Shown here: positions 31,809-43,918 of the stretch, piece after piece
Layout: the number at the start of each line of letters is the position of its first letter
How positions within the stretch are numbered: position 1 is the first letter of the stretch
Assembly: GCA_013400975.1 (NCBI GenBank)
Contig: WBMZ01003446.1
Location: forward strand, 37,048 to 101,047
Direction of reading: 5' to 3'
Origin: Atrichornis clamosus
Taxonomy: Eukaryota; Chordata; Aves; Passeriformes; Menuridae
Length of the DNA: 64,000 nucleotides
Made by a program: the position numbers and the translations under genes
The notes under the pieces: model-generated
What the model was told of the DNA's origin: nothing
Databases searched by the model: none
The model's input: only the letters and a program-made list of their open reading frames with translations

Positions 31809-32128
31809 CACAGAATCCCAGAATAATTTAGGTTGGAAAAGACCTCCAAATCCCAGCCGTGCCCCATCCCCACCTTGTCCCCAGCCCAGAGCTCTGAGTG
31901 CCACGGCCAGGCCTTCCTTGGGCACCTCCAGGGATGGCGACTCCACACCTCCCTGGGCCGCCCCTGCCAAGGCCTGACCACCCTTTCCCGGCAGGAATTC
32001 CTCCTGCTGTCCAACCTGCCCCTCCCCTGGCACAGCCTGAGGCCGTTCCCTCTCCTCCTGTCCCTGTTCCCTGGGAGCAGATCCCCAAACCCCCCCTGGC
32101 TGCCCCCTCCTGGCAGGGACTTGTGGAG
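31809..32128 (-). mobile_element. CR1 fragment, group B
   Basis: Minus-oriented, with GAGCTCTGAGTGCCACGGCC, followed by an A-run at 32131. Confidence 0.87.
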
Positions 32129-33790
32129 GTAAAAAAAAAAAAAATAGAGAGAAGCAACACTGAAAAAACATCAGGTTAAACATTCCTAATTTCAAAATAA
32201 AATATTTAATATTTTTGTTAAAGAAAATGCGCAGAGAATTGGGAAACCAAGAAACCCCAGGTCTTTGCAAAGTGTGAAAAATGTTCTAAATGTCCCCACG
32301 TTCTCTGGAGTTTTCCCCCCTGGTTCAAGATGGAAGCAAGATTTGGATCTAAGTCCATAACAAGATGCAACTGTTGGATGTCAAGTAGAGGGGAAATGGG
32401 AGGATTCCTTGGATTATTCACATGCTGCTGCTGCTGTGTTAGTTAGGAAAAGATGCTGCTCCCCTTGGGAGGAAGAGACACATTCCTGGTGATTTGGTGT
32501 TCTGGGGACAACAGAAAACATGGTTGTGATGCTGTGTGAGCGCAGACAGACAGCAGGTGTGATCCAAGGGATCATAGAACCCTGAGACGAATTCCCTTGG
32601 CAGTTTAGAGATCAATGTAGAGCTAAACGGACCCCAATCCTGTGTTTAAAAGGAGAAAAGCTCCAGAGAACTACCAGTAAGTGATTTAAATCATTCTTTG
32701 AACACCTCTTCCAGCCGTAGAGCTTGAGCTAATTTTACCTGTCTTGACGCTCTCCGGGACTAATAAATATTTTAAAAATATGGAACATTCTGGGGTTTAC
32801 TGGTTGAAGGTTGCAGAAAGCTCCACTCTCCAGCCTGCTTTGCCCCCTGGCCACGTCAGGACTGGGGAATCAGCCCCTGCCTTGGTGCACTTCTGTTGGT
32901 GAGGAACGATGGGGAACAGAGGCACCAGCAACTCCTCCTTCGTTCAGAGCTAGAAACTCTCTGCCTGCCCAAAAGCACATGAAAACCAGTTCCTTTCCTA
33001 CTCCTGTCAAACAAACTTCACCTCCCCGCTCGGCATCCCGTGGGATTTGTCCCCGGCAGGAAGCACAAACCCAACCTTGTGGAGATATCGCTTCCAGTCA
33101 CTTCAGAGCGGGGAAAAGAACCCTTTCATCATGTTCACTTCTCTCCACTGCTTTGTTTCACTGAAAGCATCACTCCCGACCAAATGGTATTTGTCAGCAG
33201 TAATTGGCAAATGCTGGAGGCGCTTTTCCAGGCTGCCTGAATGGAAAATCTCAAAGCAGTTGTCTGCACTGGAAGAAAATATTGCATTTGATCTTTTTTA
33301 TGATTCTCGCAGACATGATGTACGTCTGCATTCCTCAGCCCGAGGAATTCTTGGTGTTTGGGTTTCTCTGCCTTTAAATGACAGGAAGTGACACTTCACC
33401 CTTCTTTTGCAGTATTGTCTGAGAATTAACCGCAACAGAATAGCAATGTACTTTTTTTGTTTTTAATGCTTCACAGAGGTTTGTTTTTTTATTAGGCACT
33501 TATTGTGGTTTTGCTTGTTGGCAAGCTGCAGATTGTCTCAGTGATAACTGTGGCTATTGCATTTCATCTCTGTTTGTATTTAAATGTGGATTCCTTTTGA
33601 TGGCTGCTTTCTAAATAATGTCCTGCTCAAAGGTTCCCGTGCAATAAATCAGTTTTCCCCTAATGCAGTTGTACAGATCTCTTGCTGCTCTGGTCACCTC
33701 TGCCCCTGCACTTTTTTGGTCATCCAGAGAAAGGACAGACAGCACATGACAGTGATGCTGTGGATCATGACTGTGAAGCTGGCAAGGAAT
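32129..33790. other. Long repeat-free intergenic block
   Basis: No CR1 and no gene seen over about 1.6 kb. The part at 33110-33390 has balanced composition and looks like ordinary single-copy DNA. Confidence 0.45.
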
Positions 33791-34165
33791 TATGGAATCA
33801 TGGAATCATGGGATGGTTTGGGGTGGAAGAGACCTTAAAGATGATCCAGTTCTGCCCCCTGCCATGGGCAGGGACACCTCCCCCTATCCCAGGGTGCTCC
33901 AAGCCCCGTCCAACCTGGCCTTGGCCACTTCCAGGGATCCAGGGGCAGCCACAGCTTCTCTGGGCACCCTGTGCCAGGGCCTCCCCACCCTCCCAGGCAA
34001 CAATTCCTTCCCAATATCCCATCCATCCCTGCCCTCTGGCAGTGGGAAGCCATTCCCTGTGTCCTGTCCCTCCATCCCTGGTCCCAAGTCCCTCTCCAGC
34101 TCTCCTGGAGCCCCTTTAGGCCCTGGAAGGGGCTCTGAGCTCTCCCCAGAACCATCTCCAGGGTT
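33791..34165 (-). mobile_element. CR1 fragment, group A
   Basis: Minus-oriented with a repeated tail (ATGGAATCATGGAATCATGG) at the left end. Confidence 0.9.
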
Positions 34166-35187
34166 TGGGACGTGTTCCAAGTGCCAAGCAAAGCCGGGAG
34201 TGGAGGACACACCAGCAGGTGGATCTGAACCCCCAGAGCCCCTGGCAGCCTCAAACTCTGCTTAAAAACATCACTGCTGGGCTCCTCAGCACCTTAAACC
34301 CTAATGCCAAATGTGCCTCTCCCGCCGTCCAAAGGCTGGTCTGAATATGTCAAAATTAGATGAAAAAAAAGAAGGTATTAATTTTGGAGATGTTTTAGCT
34401 GCCTGCAGGTTCCCCTCTCTGAATGGAATGGTGAGGGTGGGACTGGATGATCTTTCACTTGGGACATGGCAGGACACACCAACCCCCACCTCAGGGGATC
34501 TGGCAGATTCAGACCTTTGGAAATGGTGGGTTTTAACTTTTCCTGCCTGTGGAATAACCGGGTGCAATAATACACTTAGTGCAGAGTCCAACAATACAAG
34601 TTTGGGGTATTTTTTTGCAGTGTGTGACTTGAGCTATTCAAGCCACATCTGCCACGACTCTGTTGATTGTCACCTTTTCACAGTTCCCAAATTAATGCCA
34701 CATTAGAGATTCTTAAGCCAATAATACAATTAATTAACAAAGCCACGTGAGATCATGAGCAAAATGAAAGACAAGCTGTGACAGTTTCTATCCCCCGAAG
34801 TTCTGTGGGCCTGGTTTAGTTGTTACCCTCCAGCAGTTACTGTTGTCTTCTTGTAAATCTTGTGTGAGAGGATTCAGGGATGTTTTGCTTTATTTTTGCC
34901 ACCATTCAGCAGAACATTAAAAGCACAAAGAACCCTTTGTTTTTCTCCCCTACGCTGACACATGGAGGACTCTGTGATGGGGGTGAGAAATGATCAGGCT
35001 TTTAGCAAAAAAGTGCCAGTCAAATGTTTCCACCAGAAGGAGAGAGTGGGATGGCAGACCCCACAGAACAGCTCTGCCTCATGTCTCTGAATTCTTACTT
35101 TGTGCAGAAAATGGGCAGGGTTGTGAGCTCAGGGAAAAGGCAAGAGGAAGCACAGAGGCCCGTGGAGATGTTAGAGCATCCAGCAGG
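34166..35187. other. Intergenic, no gene seen
   Basis: Single-copy sequence with no recognised repeat. Confidence 0.45.
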
Positions 35188-35970
35188 TCATGGAATCCCA
35201 GGATCCCTGAGGCTGGAAAAGCCCTCCCAGCCCACGGAGTCCCAGCTGTGCCCCATCCCCACCCTGTCCCCAGCCCAGAGCTCTGAGTGCCACGTCCAGG
35301 CCTTCCTTGGGCACCTCCAGGGATGGCGACTCCAAACCTCCCTGGGCAGCCCCTGCCAAGGCCTGACCACCCTTTCCAGGCAGGAATTCCTCCTGCTGTC
35401 CAACCTGAGCCTCCCCTGGCACAGCCTGAGGCCGTTCCCTCTCCTCCTGTCCCTGTTCCCTGGGAGCAGAGCCCAAATCCCCCCTGGCTGCCCCCTCCTG
35501 TCAGGGACTTGTGCAGAGCCAGCAGGGCCCCCCTGAGCCTCCTTTGCTCCAGGCTGAGCCCCCCCAGCTCCCTCAGGAGTTTCCCAGCCCCTTCCCAGCT
35601 CCGTTCCCTTCCCTGGACACGCTCCAGCCCCTCCAGGCCTCTCCTGCAGGCCCAGAACTGGACACAGCCCTGAGGGGCCTCTCAGTGCCCAGCACAGGGG
35701 GACAATCCCTGCCCTGCTCCTGCTGGACACCCCATTCCTGATCCAGGCCAGGTGCCAGGGGCCTCGTGCCCACCTGGGCCCCCCTGGGCTCGTGTCCAGC
35801 CCCTGTCAGCAGCACTCCCAGGGCCTTTTCCCATTTTCCAGCCCCTCTGCCCCAGCCTGGAGCTCCATGGGGTTGTTGTGACCCAAGGGCAGGACCCAAC
35901 ATTTGGCCTGGTTGCCCCTCACACCTTTGCCCTCCGCCCCTGGATCCAGCCTGTCCAGACCCATCCCAGA
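35188..35970 (-). mobile_element. CR1 fragment, group B, with ORF2 3' end
   Basis: About 780 bases, minus-oriented. It extends 5' into the end of ORF2, where the reverse complement reads GCCAAATGTTGGGTCCTGCC. The frame is degraded. Confidence 0.85.
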
Positions 35971-36928
35971 TACCCAGGCCATACTTCAGCCTGTTCTTCA
36001 GGAATGGACTCACTCCATTACCGATTTATTCTTCACTTGAAATATTTTAAAGTCAATGGCATATTCAACTTAGAGATTTGACTGCCTGCAGGGTACTGGT
36101 GTCAGCTGGATTGTGGTGTGTGAAAATTCTGGTTCAGTGCTCAGCAAGTCAAAAATGAATGAGCTGAGAATTTTTTGCCCCCTGTATAACTCATGGATGT
36201 ACCTCCTTTCAGACAGCAGCAAAATAATAATAATATAATATAATATAATGCAATTATATAAATAATATAACAGGCTGCTCTGGGCATCACTTCTTGAATC
36301 GAGCAAAATTATCAGAAGTAAAGGGAAGAGCAGAGACTGAAATGATCCCTACAGAAATTAAGCTTAAATATACCAATTTTCCTAAGTTTGGGAAAATGGA
36401 CCAACAGGGCAGGAAAGGGTCATGATGGGAGGATATAAAATCCTGAATAGCATGGAGAAGGCAGGCAGGGAAAGATTAAATCTTCTTTCCCAAAACACAA
36501 GCAGTAGGGGGTGCCTGGTGGGATTATAAAGCCCAGGACCAAAGGGAAAAGCTTCTCACAGCAGTTGAGTTTATTGAGCTTTATTGCCTCAAGATGTCCT
36601 GGAGGCCAAAGGGAGAAATGGTTTCCAAAAAGGTCGAGACAAGGACAGAGCCAATGGTCTGGATGCAAACTGGAACAAGAGCATCATTTTATTTTCTGCT
36701 TTTCCCTTGAGTATCTGTCCTGGCTGGACATTGGGATGAATTTTCTCCGTTCCCATATGGAATTGCCATTTCTCTCTGTATTTTTCTCTTGGGAAGCTGC
36801 CAGGTGCTCTACTCACCTGTGGTTCTTTGGCTGCTCCCTCTCCTCGAGTTCTGTCACCACAAAAGGTGTGTGATGTGTCTGGAAGCCACAAATTGGGCAC
36901 AGGCTGTGATTTCTGCTTCCTGAGTGGA
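35971..36928. other. Intergenic, AT repeat only
   Basis: Contains the ATA-type run at 36222-36270; otherwise single-copy. No gene seen. Confidence 0.5.
36222..36270. repeat. ATA/ATAAT low-complexity run
   Basis: AATAATAATAATATAATATA type repeat in AT-rich intergenic DNA. Confidence 0.75.
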
Positions 36929-37152
36929 TAGAATCATGGAATGGTTTGGGTTGGAAGGATCTTAAAACTCATCCGGTGCCACCCCCTGCCACGGCAGGGA
37001 CACCTCCCACTATCCCAGGGTGCTCCAAGCCCCGTCCAACCTGGCCTTGGCCACTTCCAGGGATCCAGGGGCAGCCACAGCTTCTCTGGGAATTCCATCC
37101 CAGCCCCTCACCACCCTCCCAGGGAATTACACTTTACAAATCCCATCTCTGC
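36929..37152 (-). mobile_element. CR1 fragment, group A
   Basis: Minus-oriented, starting ATAGAATCATGGAATGG, with an internal loss after the CACAGCTTCTCTGGG block. Confidence 0.87.
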
Positions 37153-38028
37153 TCTAAGCTCTCTGCCTTTGGGACTTAAGGACAGGCTTAAGAATTGCTC
37201 AACAGTTTTATTATTGAAGTCTTAGGGAGCCTTTCTTTGGCAAATCCTTTCTGGATTTGCAAGTTTTACTTAGTCATGGTAAGCTTTTAAGGGAAAAGCT
37301 CTGGCACAGTGTCCTACTCCTTTAACTGCACATAATTTATAATTCTATAGGGTTTAAAAGAAATATATGACCTGTTGAGTGGATTTTAGTGGCTTTTCAG
37401 GACCTTAAGATCCTGATCATTCATCTCTAAACAAAGTGGTGTTTTATTTCTGCCTCACGGTTGTCCAGATGTGGCTCAGTGTGTGTCTTACACAGATTTT
37501 TATTTCTAAATTTATTTTTTTTTAAAGACTAAATGCTAACGAATAGTTGGGTTAAAATTCTTGGTGTGTATGGCTTGCATTTGGTGCTTCATCACTTATC
37601 TGCAGCCAAGAATATTTTTAAGAAGCTCTTGTAAGGCTTGCAGGAAATGTATGTGAGCTTTAAATGTCAGGTCTGGAGGGAGTTGAGAAATCTGGGCAAT
37701 TGTTTTTGGGTTTGGACTTGTGTGATTGTGACGTGAATGGGGGTCTGTGCCTTTTCCTGCTCTTCCCAGGATGCTTTTGCAATAAAATTCTCCCCTTGGT
37801 GTAGTCCTGGTGTTATTTTAAGGCAAAACCAAATCATCAGCTGTGGGAATCCAACTGGGGTGCCAGTGAGAGCGTAAAATAGGGAATAGAGTCAGAAAAA
37901 CTGACTTTTCCTCAGTTTTTCAATATGTGCCTTCTACCTGGGTTTTTCCTGATTGTCTGCACGTGAGAACAGGAGCAAAGCCAGTACAGAATCCTCTGGA
38001 TGCTCTTTTGGCTGTAGGGAGAGCAGGT
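37153..38028. other. Intergenic, no gene seen
   Basis: AT-rich single-copy DNA between two CR1 pieces. Confidence 0.5.
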
Positions 38029-38200
38029 CCCAGAATCCCAGAATCATCAGGGAGGGAAGAGACCTCCAGCATCACCCAGTCCCACCACCCTCATCGCCCC
38101 AAAACCACATCCCCAAGGGCCACATCCACCTCTGGAACACCCCCAGAGACTGTGACTCCACCACCTCCCCGAGCAACGCATTCCAGGGCATTTTGGGGAG
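38029..38200 (-). mobile_element. CR1 fragment, group C, diverged
   Basis: Minus-oriented: CAGAATCATCAGGGAGGGAA, CCACATCCCCAAGGGCCACA. Confidence 0.78.
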
Positions 38201-39007
38201 GAATAAAAGCGTTGGGAACACCTTTTGTGGTGCAGCGGTCACCCCGCTGAGCGCCGGGCAGCGCGGCGTGAATCACATACATCACACGGGCTGCTGTTTG
38301 CTCTCAGCAAATATCCACGATGCAGGAGCAGGTATTTGCTTCTCTTTGGGCTTGTTTGAAGACCAAACCACAGCCATGCCGGGATAAAACAACTGAGGTT
38401 AGATAGTGCTGTTAACTCCTCTCCCAGCTCACCACGAAAACCTCAATGCTGACACACTCCTGCAGCGCGCACAGAGCAGCAGAGGAATGAAAACGACTCG
38501 TTTGTGGTGTCAGGGAACTGCAAACCTGTGCTGGAAGACATTCCCAGCACGGTCACACTCCCGGGGGGATGTGTCTGCTTGGAAAAACACAGGAGCTGGA
38601 GTTTTCAAAGGTGTGCCCAAAGAAAATCAACACTTCAAGTGCCTGGTTGCCTTAGGCACCTCGGAGAGTCCAAAGCAAAGGTGATATCATGGATGATTCT
38701 TCCAACAGAGGTGCTGAGCCAAAGAAGTGTCTTAAAGACAGGAGTTTTACAGCATTTTCCCTGTAATAATAACATTTATGGTGCTTCTGACTGATTTATA
38801 GAGAATTATATCAAGGAAATAAGACGTGGAAAATGTGTTGAGATATTCCTGCAAACGTACCTAGGGTGGCATCCTGAGCACTGCTCTGGGATGCTGCTCA
38901 CTTCCCAGATATTTGGGATATTAATAATGATCTCATGGATTTGCAGGAGATGGTGCCATGAGCCTCACACTGCCTGGTCCAACCTGGTTAAAGTTTACCA
39001 GGTGAGC

Positions 39008-39173
39008 CCAGGCTGCCCAGGGAAGTGGTGGAGTCCCCACCCTGGAGGGATTTAAAAGCCCTGTGGATGTGGCACTTGGGGACATCGGTCAGTGGTGGCT
39101 GTGGCAGTGCTGGGGAATGGCTGGTCTCAATGATCTTAGAGGGCTTTTCCAACGAAATCATTCCATGATTTAG
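39008..39173 (+). mobile_element. CR1 3' end fragment, older
   Basis: Plus-oriented: CAGGCTGCCCAGGGAAGTGG, TGGATGTGGCACTTGGGG, and tail ATTCCATGATT. Confidence 0.78.
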
Positions 39174-39237
39174 TGGTGGCTGCTTTGCCTTCCTGTGTTG
39201 CACAAACCCGGAGCTCTGCATGAATCAGAGCGACCGT

Positions 39238-39948
39238 AACCAGGTTTCTTTCCTGCACGTGGGTCACAACAACCCCGTGGGGGCAGAGTGGCTGGAGAGT
39301 TGCTCAGCAGAAAAGGCCCTGGGGGTGCTGGTGATGGGGGCTGGACACGAGCCCAGGGGGGCCGAGGTGGGCACGAGGCCACTGGGGCCTGGCCGGGATC
39401 AGGAATGGGGTGTCCAGCAGGAGCAGGGCAGGGATTGTCCCTCTGCGCTGGGCACCGAGAGGCCCCTCAGGGCTGTGTCCAGTTCTGGGCCTGCAGGAGA
39501 GGCCTGGAGGGGCTGGAGCGTGTCCTGGGAAGGGAACGGAGATGGGGAAGGGGCTGGAGCACCAGGAGCAGTGAGGGCGCTGGGGGGGTTTGCTCTGGAG
39601 CAGAGAAGGCTCAGGGGGGCCCTCATTGCTCCCCACAGCCCCTGACAGGAGGGGCAGTGAGGGGGGGTCGGGCTCTGCTGCCGTGTCCCGAGGGAAAGGA
39701 GGAGAGGGAACGGCCTCAAATTGCACCAGGGGAGCCTCAGGTTGGAGACTGGGAAAGAAAATTTCCCTGGCAGAGGGGCGAGGCCTTGGAATGAGGTGCC
39801 CAGGGAGGTGGTGCAGTCCCTGTCTCTGGAAGTGTCCAGGAGGAGTCTGGATGTGGCCCCTGGGGACGTGGTTTGGGTGATGCTGGTGGGGCTGGGGTGG
39901 CACTGGGTGATCCTGCAGAGCTCTTCCAGCCTCAGTGATTCTTTGATT
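39238..39948 (+). mobile_element. CR1 fragment, group C, with ORF2 3' end
   Basis: About 710 bases, plus-oriented, from the ORF2 end (CTGCACGTGGGTCACAACAA) through the 3' UTR to a worn tail. One frame runs open across most of it but matches the non-catalytic ORF2 end only. Confidence 0.87.
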
Positions 39949-40716
39949 TTTAACATCTACCAGGGCTCTGTTGCCATTTTCTGAGGGGCCTGTTCTTTCT
40001 GTGAAGAAGCTTTCAGGATGTCATTCACAGCAGCACTGACCTGGGGACATTAATACATGAACTTCTCCATCCTGAACTGAAAGACATAAAAATCCTGACT
40101 AACTTTTGAAGTAGCAGCAGCCAGACCTGTGGCCCACCCAGTGTTTAATGCCTGCAGAGCACCACGCTGAACACGTGTGTCAGGATGAGAAAAAAGCCAC
40201 TCTGGCCAGAGCTCCTCTTCCCGTGCTGAGGCTTCCATCTGTTTCCACTCCTTCTGCAGGAATGTGGGCAGCACGCCTCCTGAATATTTGAAGATAACAG
40301 CACAGCTTCCACTCTGAAGAGCAAAAACCTCCTTGATGATAAGATCTTGGATGACAGGCTGTGGTTTTCTGCAGTGAAGGATTGCACGTGTCCCGTGCTA
40401 TCGGCTCTGCACGTGGCAGAGCTGCCACCCCGGCTGCTAAAGGGCTCACTGGAGGTGACATCCTCCTTCCCAGTGCAGCTGTGGACAGATGTGCATCCCA
40501 GTGCTGGGGGAAGTGGCAGAAGGTGGCAGGGAACACGACCAGGAGCACCCGTGCAGCTGTGTGGTTGTTGAGCTGACAGCAAGGGACCCGTGAAGAGATG
40601 GCAAAGGGGCAGCCAGGTTTTTGTTTGTGCTGACCTGGATTAGAGAGGTGGATCCCTGACTCATCAGATGGAGGATTAATGTTGTGTTTCCAAGGGAGAT
40701 TATCCCGGGAGAATCA

Positions 40717-40833
40717 CACAGAATTGCAGAGTCATCAGGGTGGGAAGAGACCTTCAGGACCATCCAGTCCCAAGGTCATCCCAGCCCCACCAGCATCACC
40801 CTGAAACCACGTCCCCGAGGGCCACATCCAGGT
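40717..40833 (-). mobile_element. CR1 3' end fragment, group C
   Basis: Minus-oriented: GAGTCATCAGGGTGGGAAGA, AAACCACGTCCCCGAGGGCC. Confidence 0.8.
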
Positions 40834-41177
40834 GTTGAAAAGATGCAGAAAATCACTTCACAGACTCCAAGAGAATGATCTCCGAGGATCACACATCAAA
40901 GTGAATAAAATTCTAAAAATCTATCTCAAAGAAAACTTCAGCAGCACAGCAGGTGCTTCCCCAACCCCACCATTTGCTCACCCCGTGATCTGCTTGAGCC
41001 AATTCTTTATCCTCTTTTATATTGCAGCAGTCCAGAGAACTCAGCTGACGCACGAGGGAGGGTGTGTTTGTTTTCAAAGTGCCCTGGTAAATACCACGTT
41101 GAACATTACAATGAAACAAGAAAAGGGAGCACTGCCCTTTAAAGTGAACAGTCCTGTTGCCAAAATATGGCTGTGAA

Positions 41178-41490
41178 CTCCTGACAGGAGGGGCAGTGAG
41201 GGGGGGTCGGGCTCTGCTGCCGTGTCCCGAGAGAAAGGATGAGGGGAAATGGCCTCAAATTGCACCAGGGGAGGCTCAGGTTGGAGATTGGGAAAAAAAA
41301 TAAATCCATGACAGAGTGGTGGGGCCTTGGAATGAGGGAGGGGGTGCAGTCCCTGTCTCTGGAAGTGTCCAGGAGGAGTCTGGATGTGGCCCTTGGGGAC
41401 GTGGTTTGGGGTGGTGCTGGTGGGGCTGGGGTGGGGCTGGGTGATCCTGAAGGGCTCTTCCCACCTTGGTGATCCTGGGATTCTGTGATC
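41178..41490 (+). mobile_element. CR1 fragment, group C
   Basis: Plus-oriented; GACAGGAGGGGCAGTGAGGG to GGGATTCTGTGATCCCC. Confidence 0.87.
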
Positions 41491-42308
41491 CCCTGGGCCA
41501 CCATCCCCTGCTGTGGATTTCAAACTACAGCGTCCTCCCGGCCACACAAAAGAGTTTAAAGGAAAGGAGTCGCCTTTGGAGGCTCCCTTTCTGGAAGCCC
41601 TGAGGTTCAGGCAGAGGAAGAAACCATCCAGGTTTATTCCCACTGTTGGGAAGGAGCTGTGGAAACAAAACCAGCAACAAAAGCTGGAAGCACAAAAGAT
41701 AGGGAGGGCTGCCCGCCCGCTTGGTAAACCCAGCACAGGTGGCTGAAAATAAAACCTGAGCAAACACCCCCAGTCACTTTTGGAACTTCCATTGTAGGAA
41801 CATTTGCTGTAGGTGGTTCACACATCCCTCGGCGTTTGCTTGGCAAACAACCCGCTTTGGAACAAAGGGAAAAGGCTTCCCAGGAACGACTCTGCACTAA
41901 TTAACCTCAGAGATAATGTTATCAGCGTTAGTCTTTCTGCCATTATGAACTTTAACGCCGTTCTCCCTTTTAATCTTAACACTGGCACTGCTTCAGTAAC
42001 TTCAGTGTGGAAAGGTGGTGATTTTTTTGGCCTGCATGTTTTAGAAACCCCCTCAACAGGTTCCCGTTGTCCTCAAAACTTCATTTTGCAAGGGAGGAAG
42101 AGTCCAGTTGATCAGGCACCTTCCTGATTCTTCTCCATGGCTGTGGGCAGCCTTTGAATATTTGTGTGTCTCAGTTTTCCTTTGTAAAGCTGGAAAACTC
42201 CATTCTGAGGACTGCAGAATTACCCACAGAAAGATATCTATGTATTGTGGATGGATATTTCTTTCTGTCAAGAGGTTTTATTCAAGTAAGAAATTCACAT
42301 TTTGCAAG
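41491..42308. other. Single-copy block with paired GATA motifs
   Basis: Repeat-free DNA including AGATAATGTTATC at 41911-41923, an inverted pair of GATA motifs, plus an AATTAA-type core nearby. Regulatory function is only a possibility. Confidence 0.35.
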
Positions 42309-42496
42309 ATCCCAGCACCACCATCATCACCCTGAAACCATGTCCCCACATGTCACATCCAGAGGCCTCTGGAGCACTTCCAGTGACAGTGATTCCACCA
42401 CCTCCATGGGCAACTCATTCCAAGGCCTGACTGCTCAGGCAGGGAAAATTTCCTCTTTTAATACCTAATCTGAGCCTCCCCTGGGGCTGTGGCCTC
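42309..42496 (-). mobile_element. CR1 fragment, group C, diverged
   Basis: Minus-oriented: CATCATCACCCTGAAACCA and AACTCATTCCAAGGCCTGA. Confidence 0.78.
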
Positions 42497-43560
42497 TTTA
42501 GGACAAATAAAGAAAAGGAAGATGGTTTGAAATATGCCATTCATTATTTTTCAAGGTGCAGCAGATGTTTCAGAACATTTTAAAATCATAAACATGCACT
42601 GCCCTTCGATGTGCTGCTTTTTAGGACCTGCCTGGTGTGATAATGATCCCTGTAGGATTAAACTTCCAAGTCTCTCTCCCTCTTTGCCTCCTCCACCAGC
42701 AGGAAGGTGCCATCCACAGTTTGGGTGCCTCCTGCTCCAACTTGTGCCTCACGGTGATATTCCCACAAAATGATGTTCTGCCTTTCCAAAAGCTTTGTTA
42801 TCCATCTGCCAAAGAGCCAGAGCTCTGTGCTCACAGGTGTGAAAAGCCAGGGGGTTTTAGCAGGAGAAGCAGAGCTCCCCTGGGAATAATCCCATCTCCA
42901 CTGGCTGAAGCACTGCCTGTGCCAGTGTTTGGAGATGCCCTCGCTCCCTTTTTTTAGACTGAGAAAAACAGGATCCTCGGGCCTCTTCCCCCAAAGCACT
43001 GGAGACCACAGGGCTCTGCTGCTCTACCTGATAAATATTTTATTGGAGCTTTCTTCTGAGAACACATTCACAGGAGCAAAGGGGCAGCTCCAAGCACAGT
43101 GGAGCTCATTTCGGAGGCGAGCTTCCCGCTTTGCTCCGGGCTTTGGTGCTCTGGGATCAGCGTCACCCCAAAGGGATGGGCACGGCCTGTGGCACTGCCT
43201 GGTGGCTCTCCCAGTCCTGCGTCCTTGGAGAGGAGCACATCAGTACAGTGGGAACATGAGTTTTCCAACAAACCATCTGTGCTCACGCAGGTACCACGCT
43301 GGCAGCAACAACAGCCCCGAGAACCTCGAATCCCTGAGCCCCCAGAATCTCCAGGGGATTCCAGGAAGGTGTTGACCACCCCTGTTCTGCTCAGTGGAAT
43401 AAACTCTTTTCTTTGGAGGTCAAACGTGTGTGGACTTTGCTGCCTCATCAGCTTTTCCTAGAAAATTTCGTGTTCATAGCTTTGATGAAGTAAATTTTTG
43501 GTGGAAATCATTATCTGACCTCATTGTTATGTTTGGAGGTAACAAAACCTTTCTTCCTGG
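42497..43560. other. Intergenic, no gene seen
   Basis: Single-copy DNA with several open frames but no recognised protein. Confidence 0.45.
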
Positions 43561-43918
43561 AAAAAGGAGGCTCAGGGGGGCCCTTCGGGCTCTGCACAAG
43601 TCCCTGACAGGCGGGGGCAGCCAGGGGGGGTCGGGCTCTGCTCCCAGGGAACAGGGACAGGAGGAGAGGGAACGGCCTCAGGCTGTGCCAGGGGAGGGGC
43701 AGGTTGGACAGCAGGAGGAATTCCTGCCTGGAAAGGGTGGTCAGGCCTTGGCAGGGGCTGCCCAGGGAGGTTTGGAGTCGCCATCCCTGGAGGTGCCCAA
43801 GGAAGGCCTGGACGTGGCACTCAGAGCTCTGGGCTGGGGACAAGGTGGGGATGGGGCACAGCTGGGACTCCATGGGCTGGGAGGGCTTTTCCAGCCTCAG
43901 GGATCCTGGGATTCAGTG
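43561..43918 (+). mobile_element. CR1 fragment, group B
   Basis: Plus-oriented; GGAGTCGCCATCCCTGGAGG to GGGATCCTGGGATTCAGTG. Confidence 0.88.

Larger units (their letters stand above)
38201..41177. other. Intergenic between CR1 copies, no gene seen
   Basis: Unique segments at 38201-39007, 39949-40716 and 40834-41177. Open frames around 40050-40760 on both strands match no family I recognise. Confidence 0.45.

Noticed and set aside
35188..35970. Minus-strand frames of about 150-180 residues
   Set aside because: They are CR1 ORF2/3' UTR translation without an intact catalytic domain.
39288..39956. Open frames up to about 200 residues on both strands
   Set aside because: They lie within a CR1 copy; the plus frame is the decayed ORF2 end and the minus frame is its shadow.
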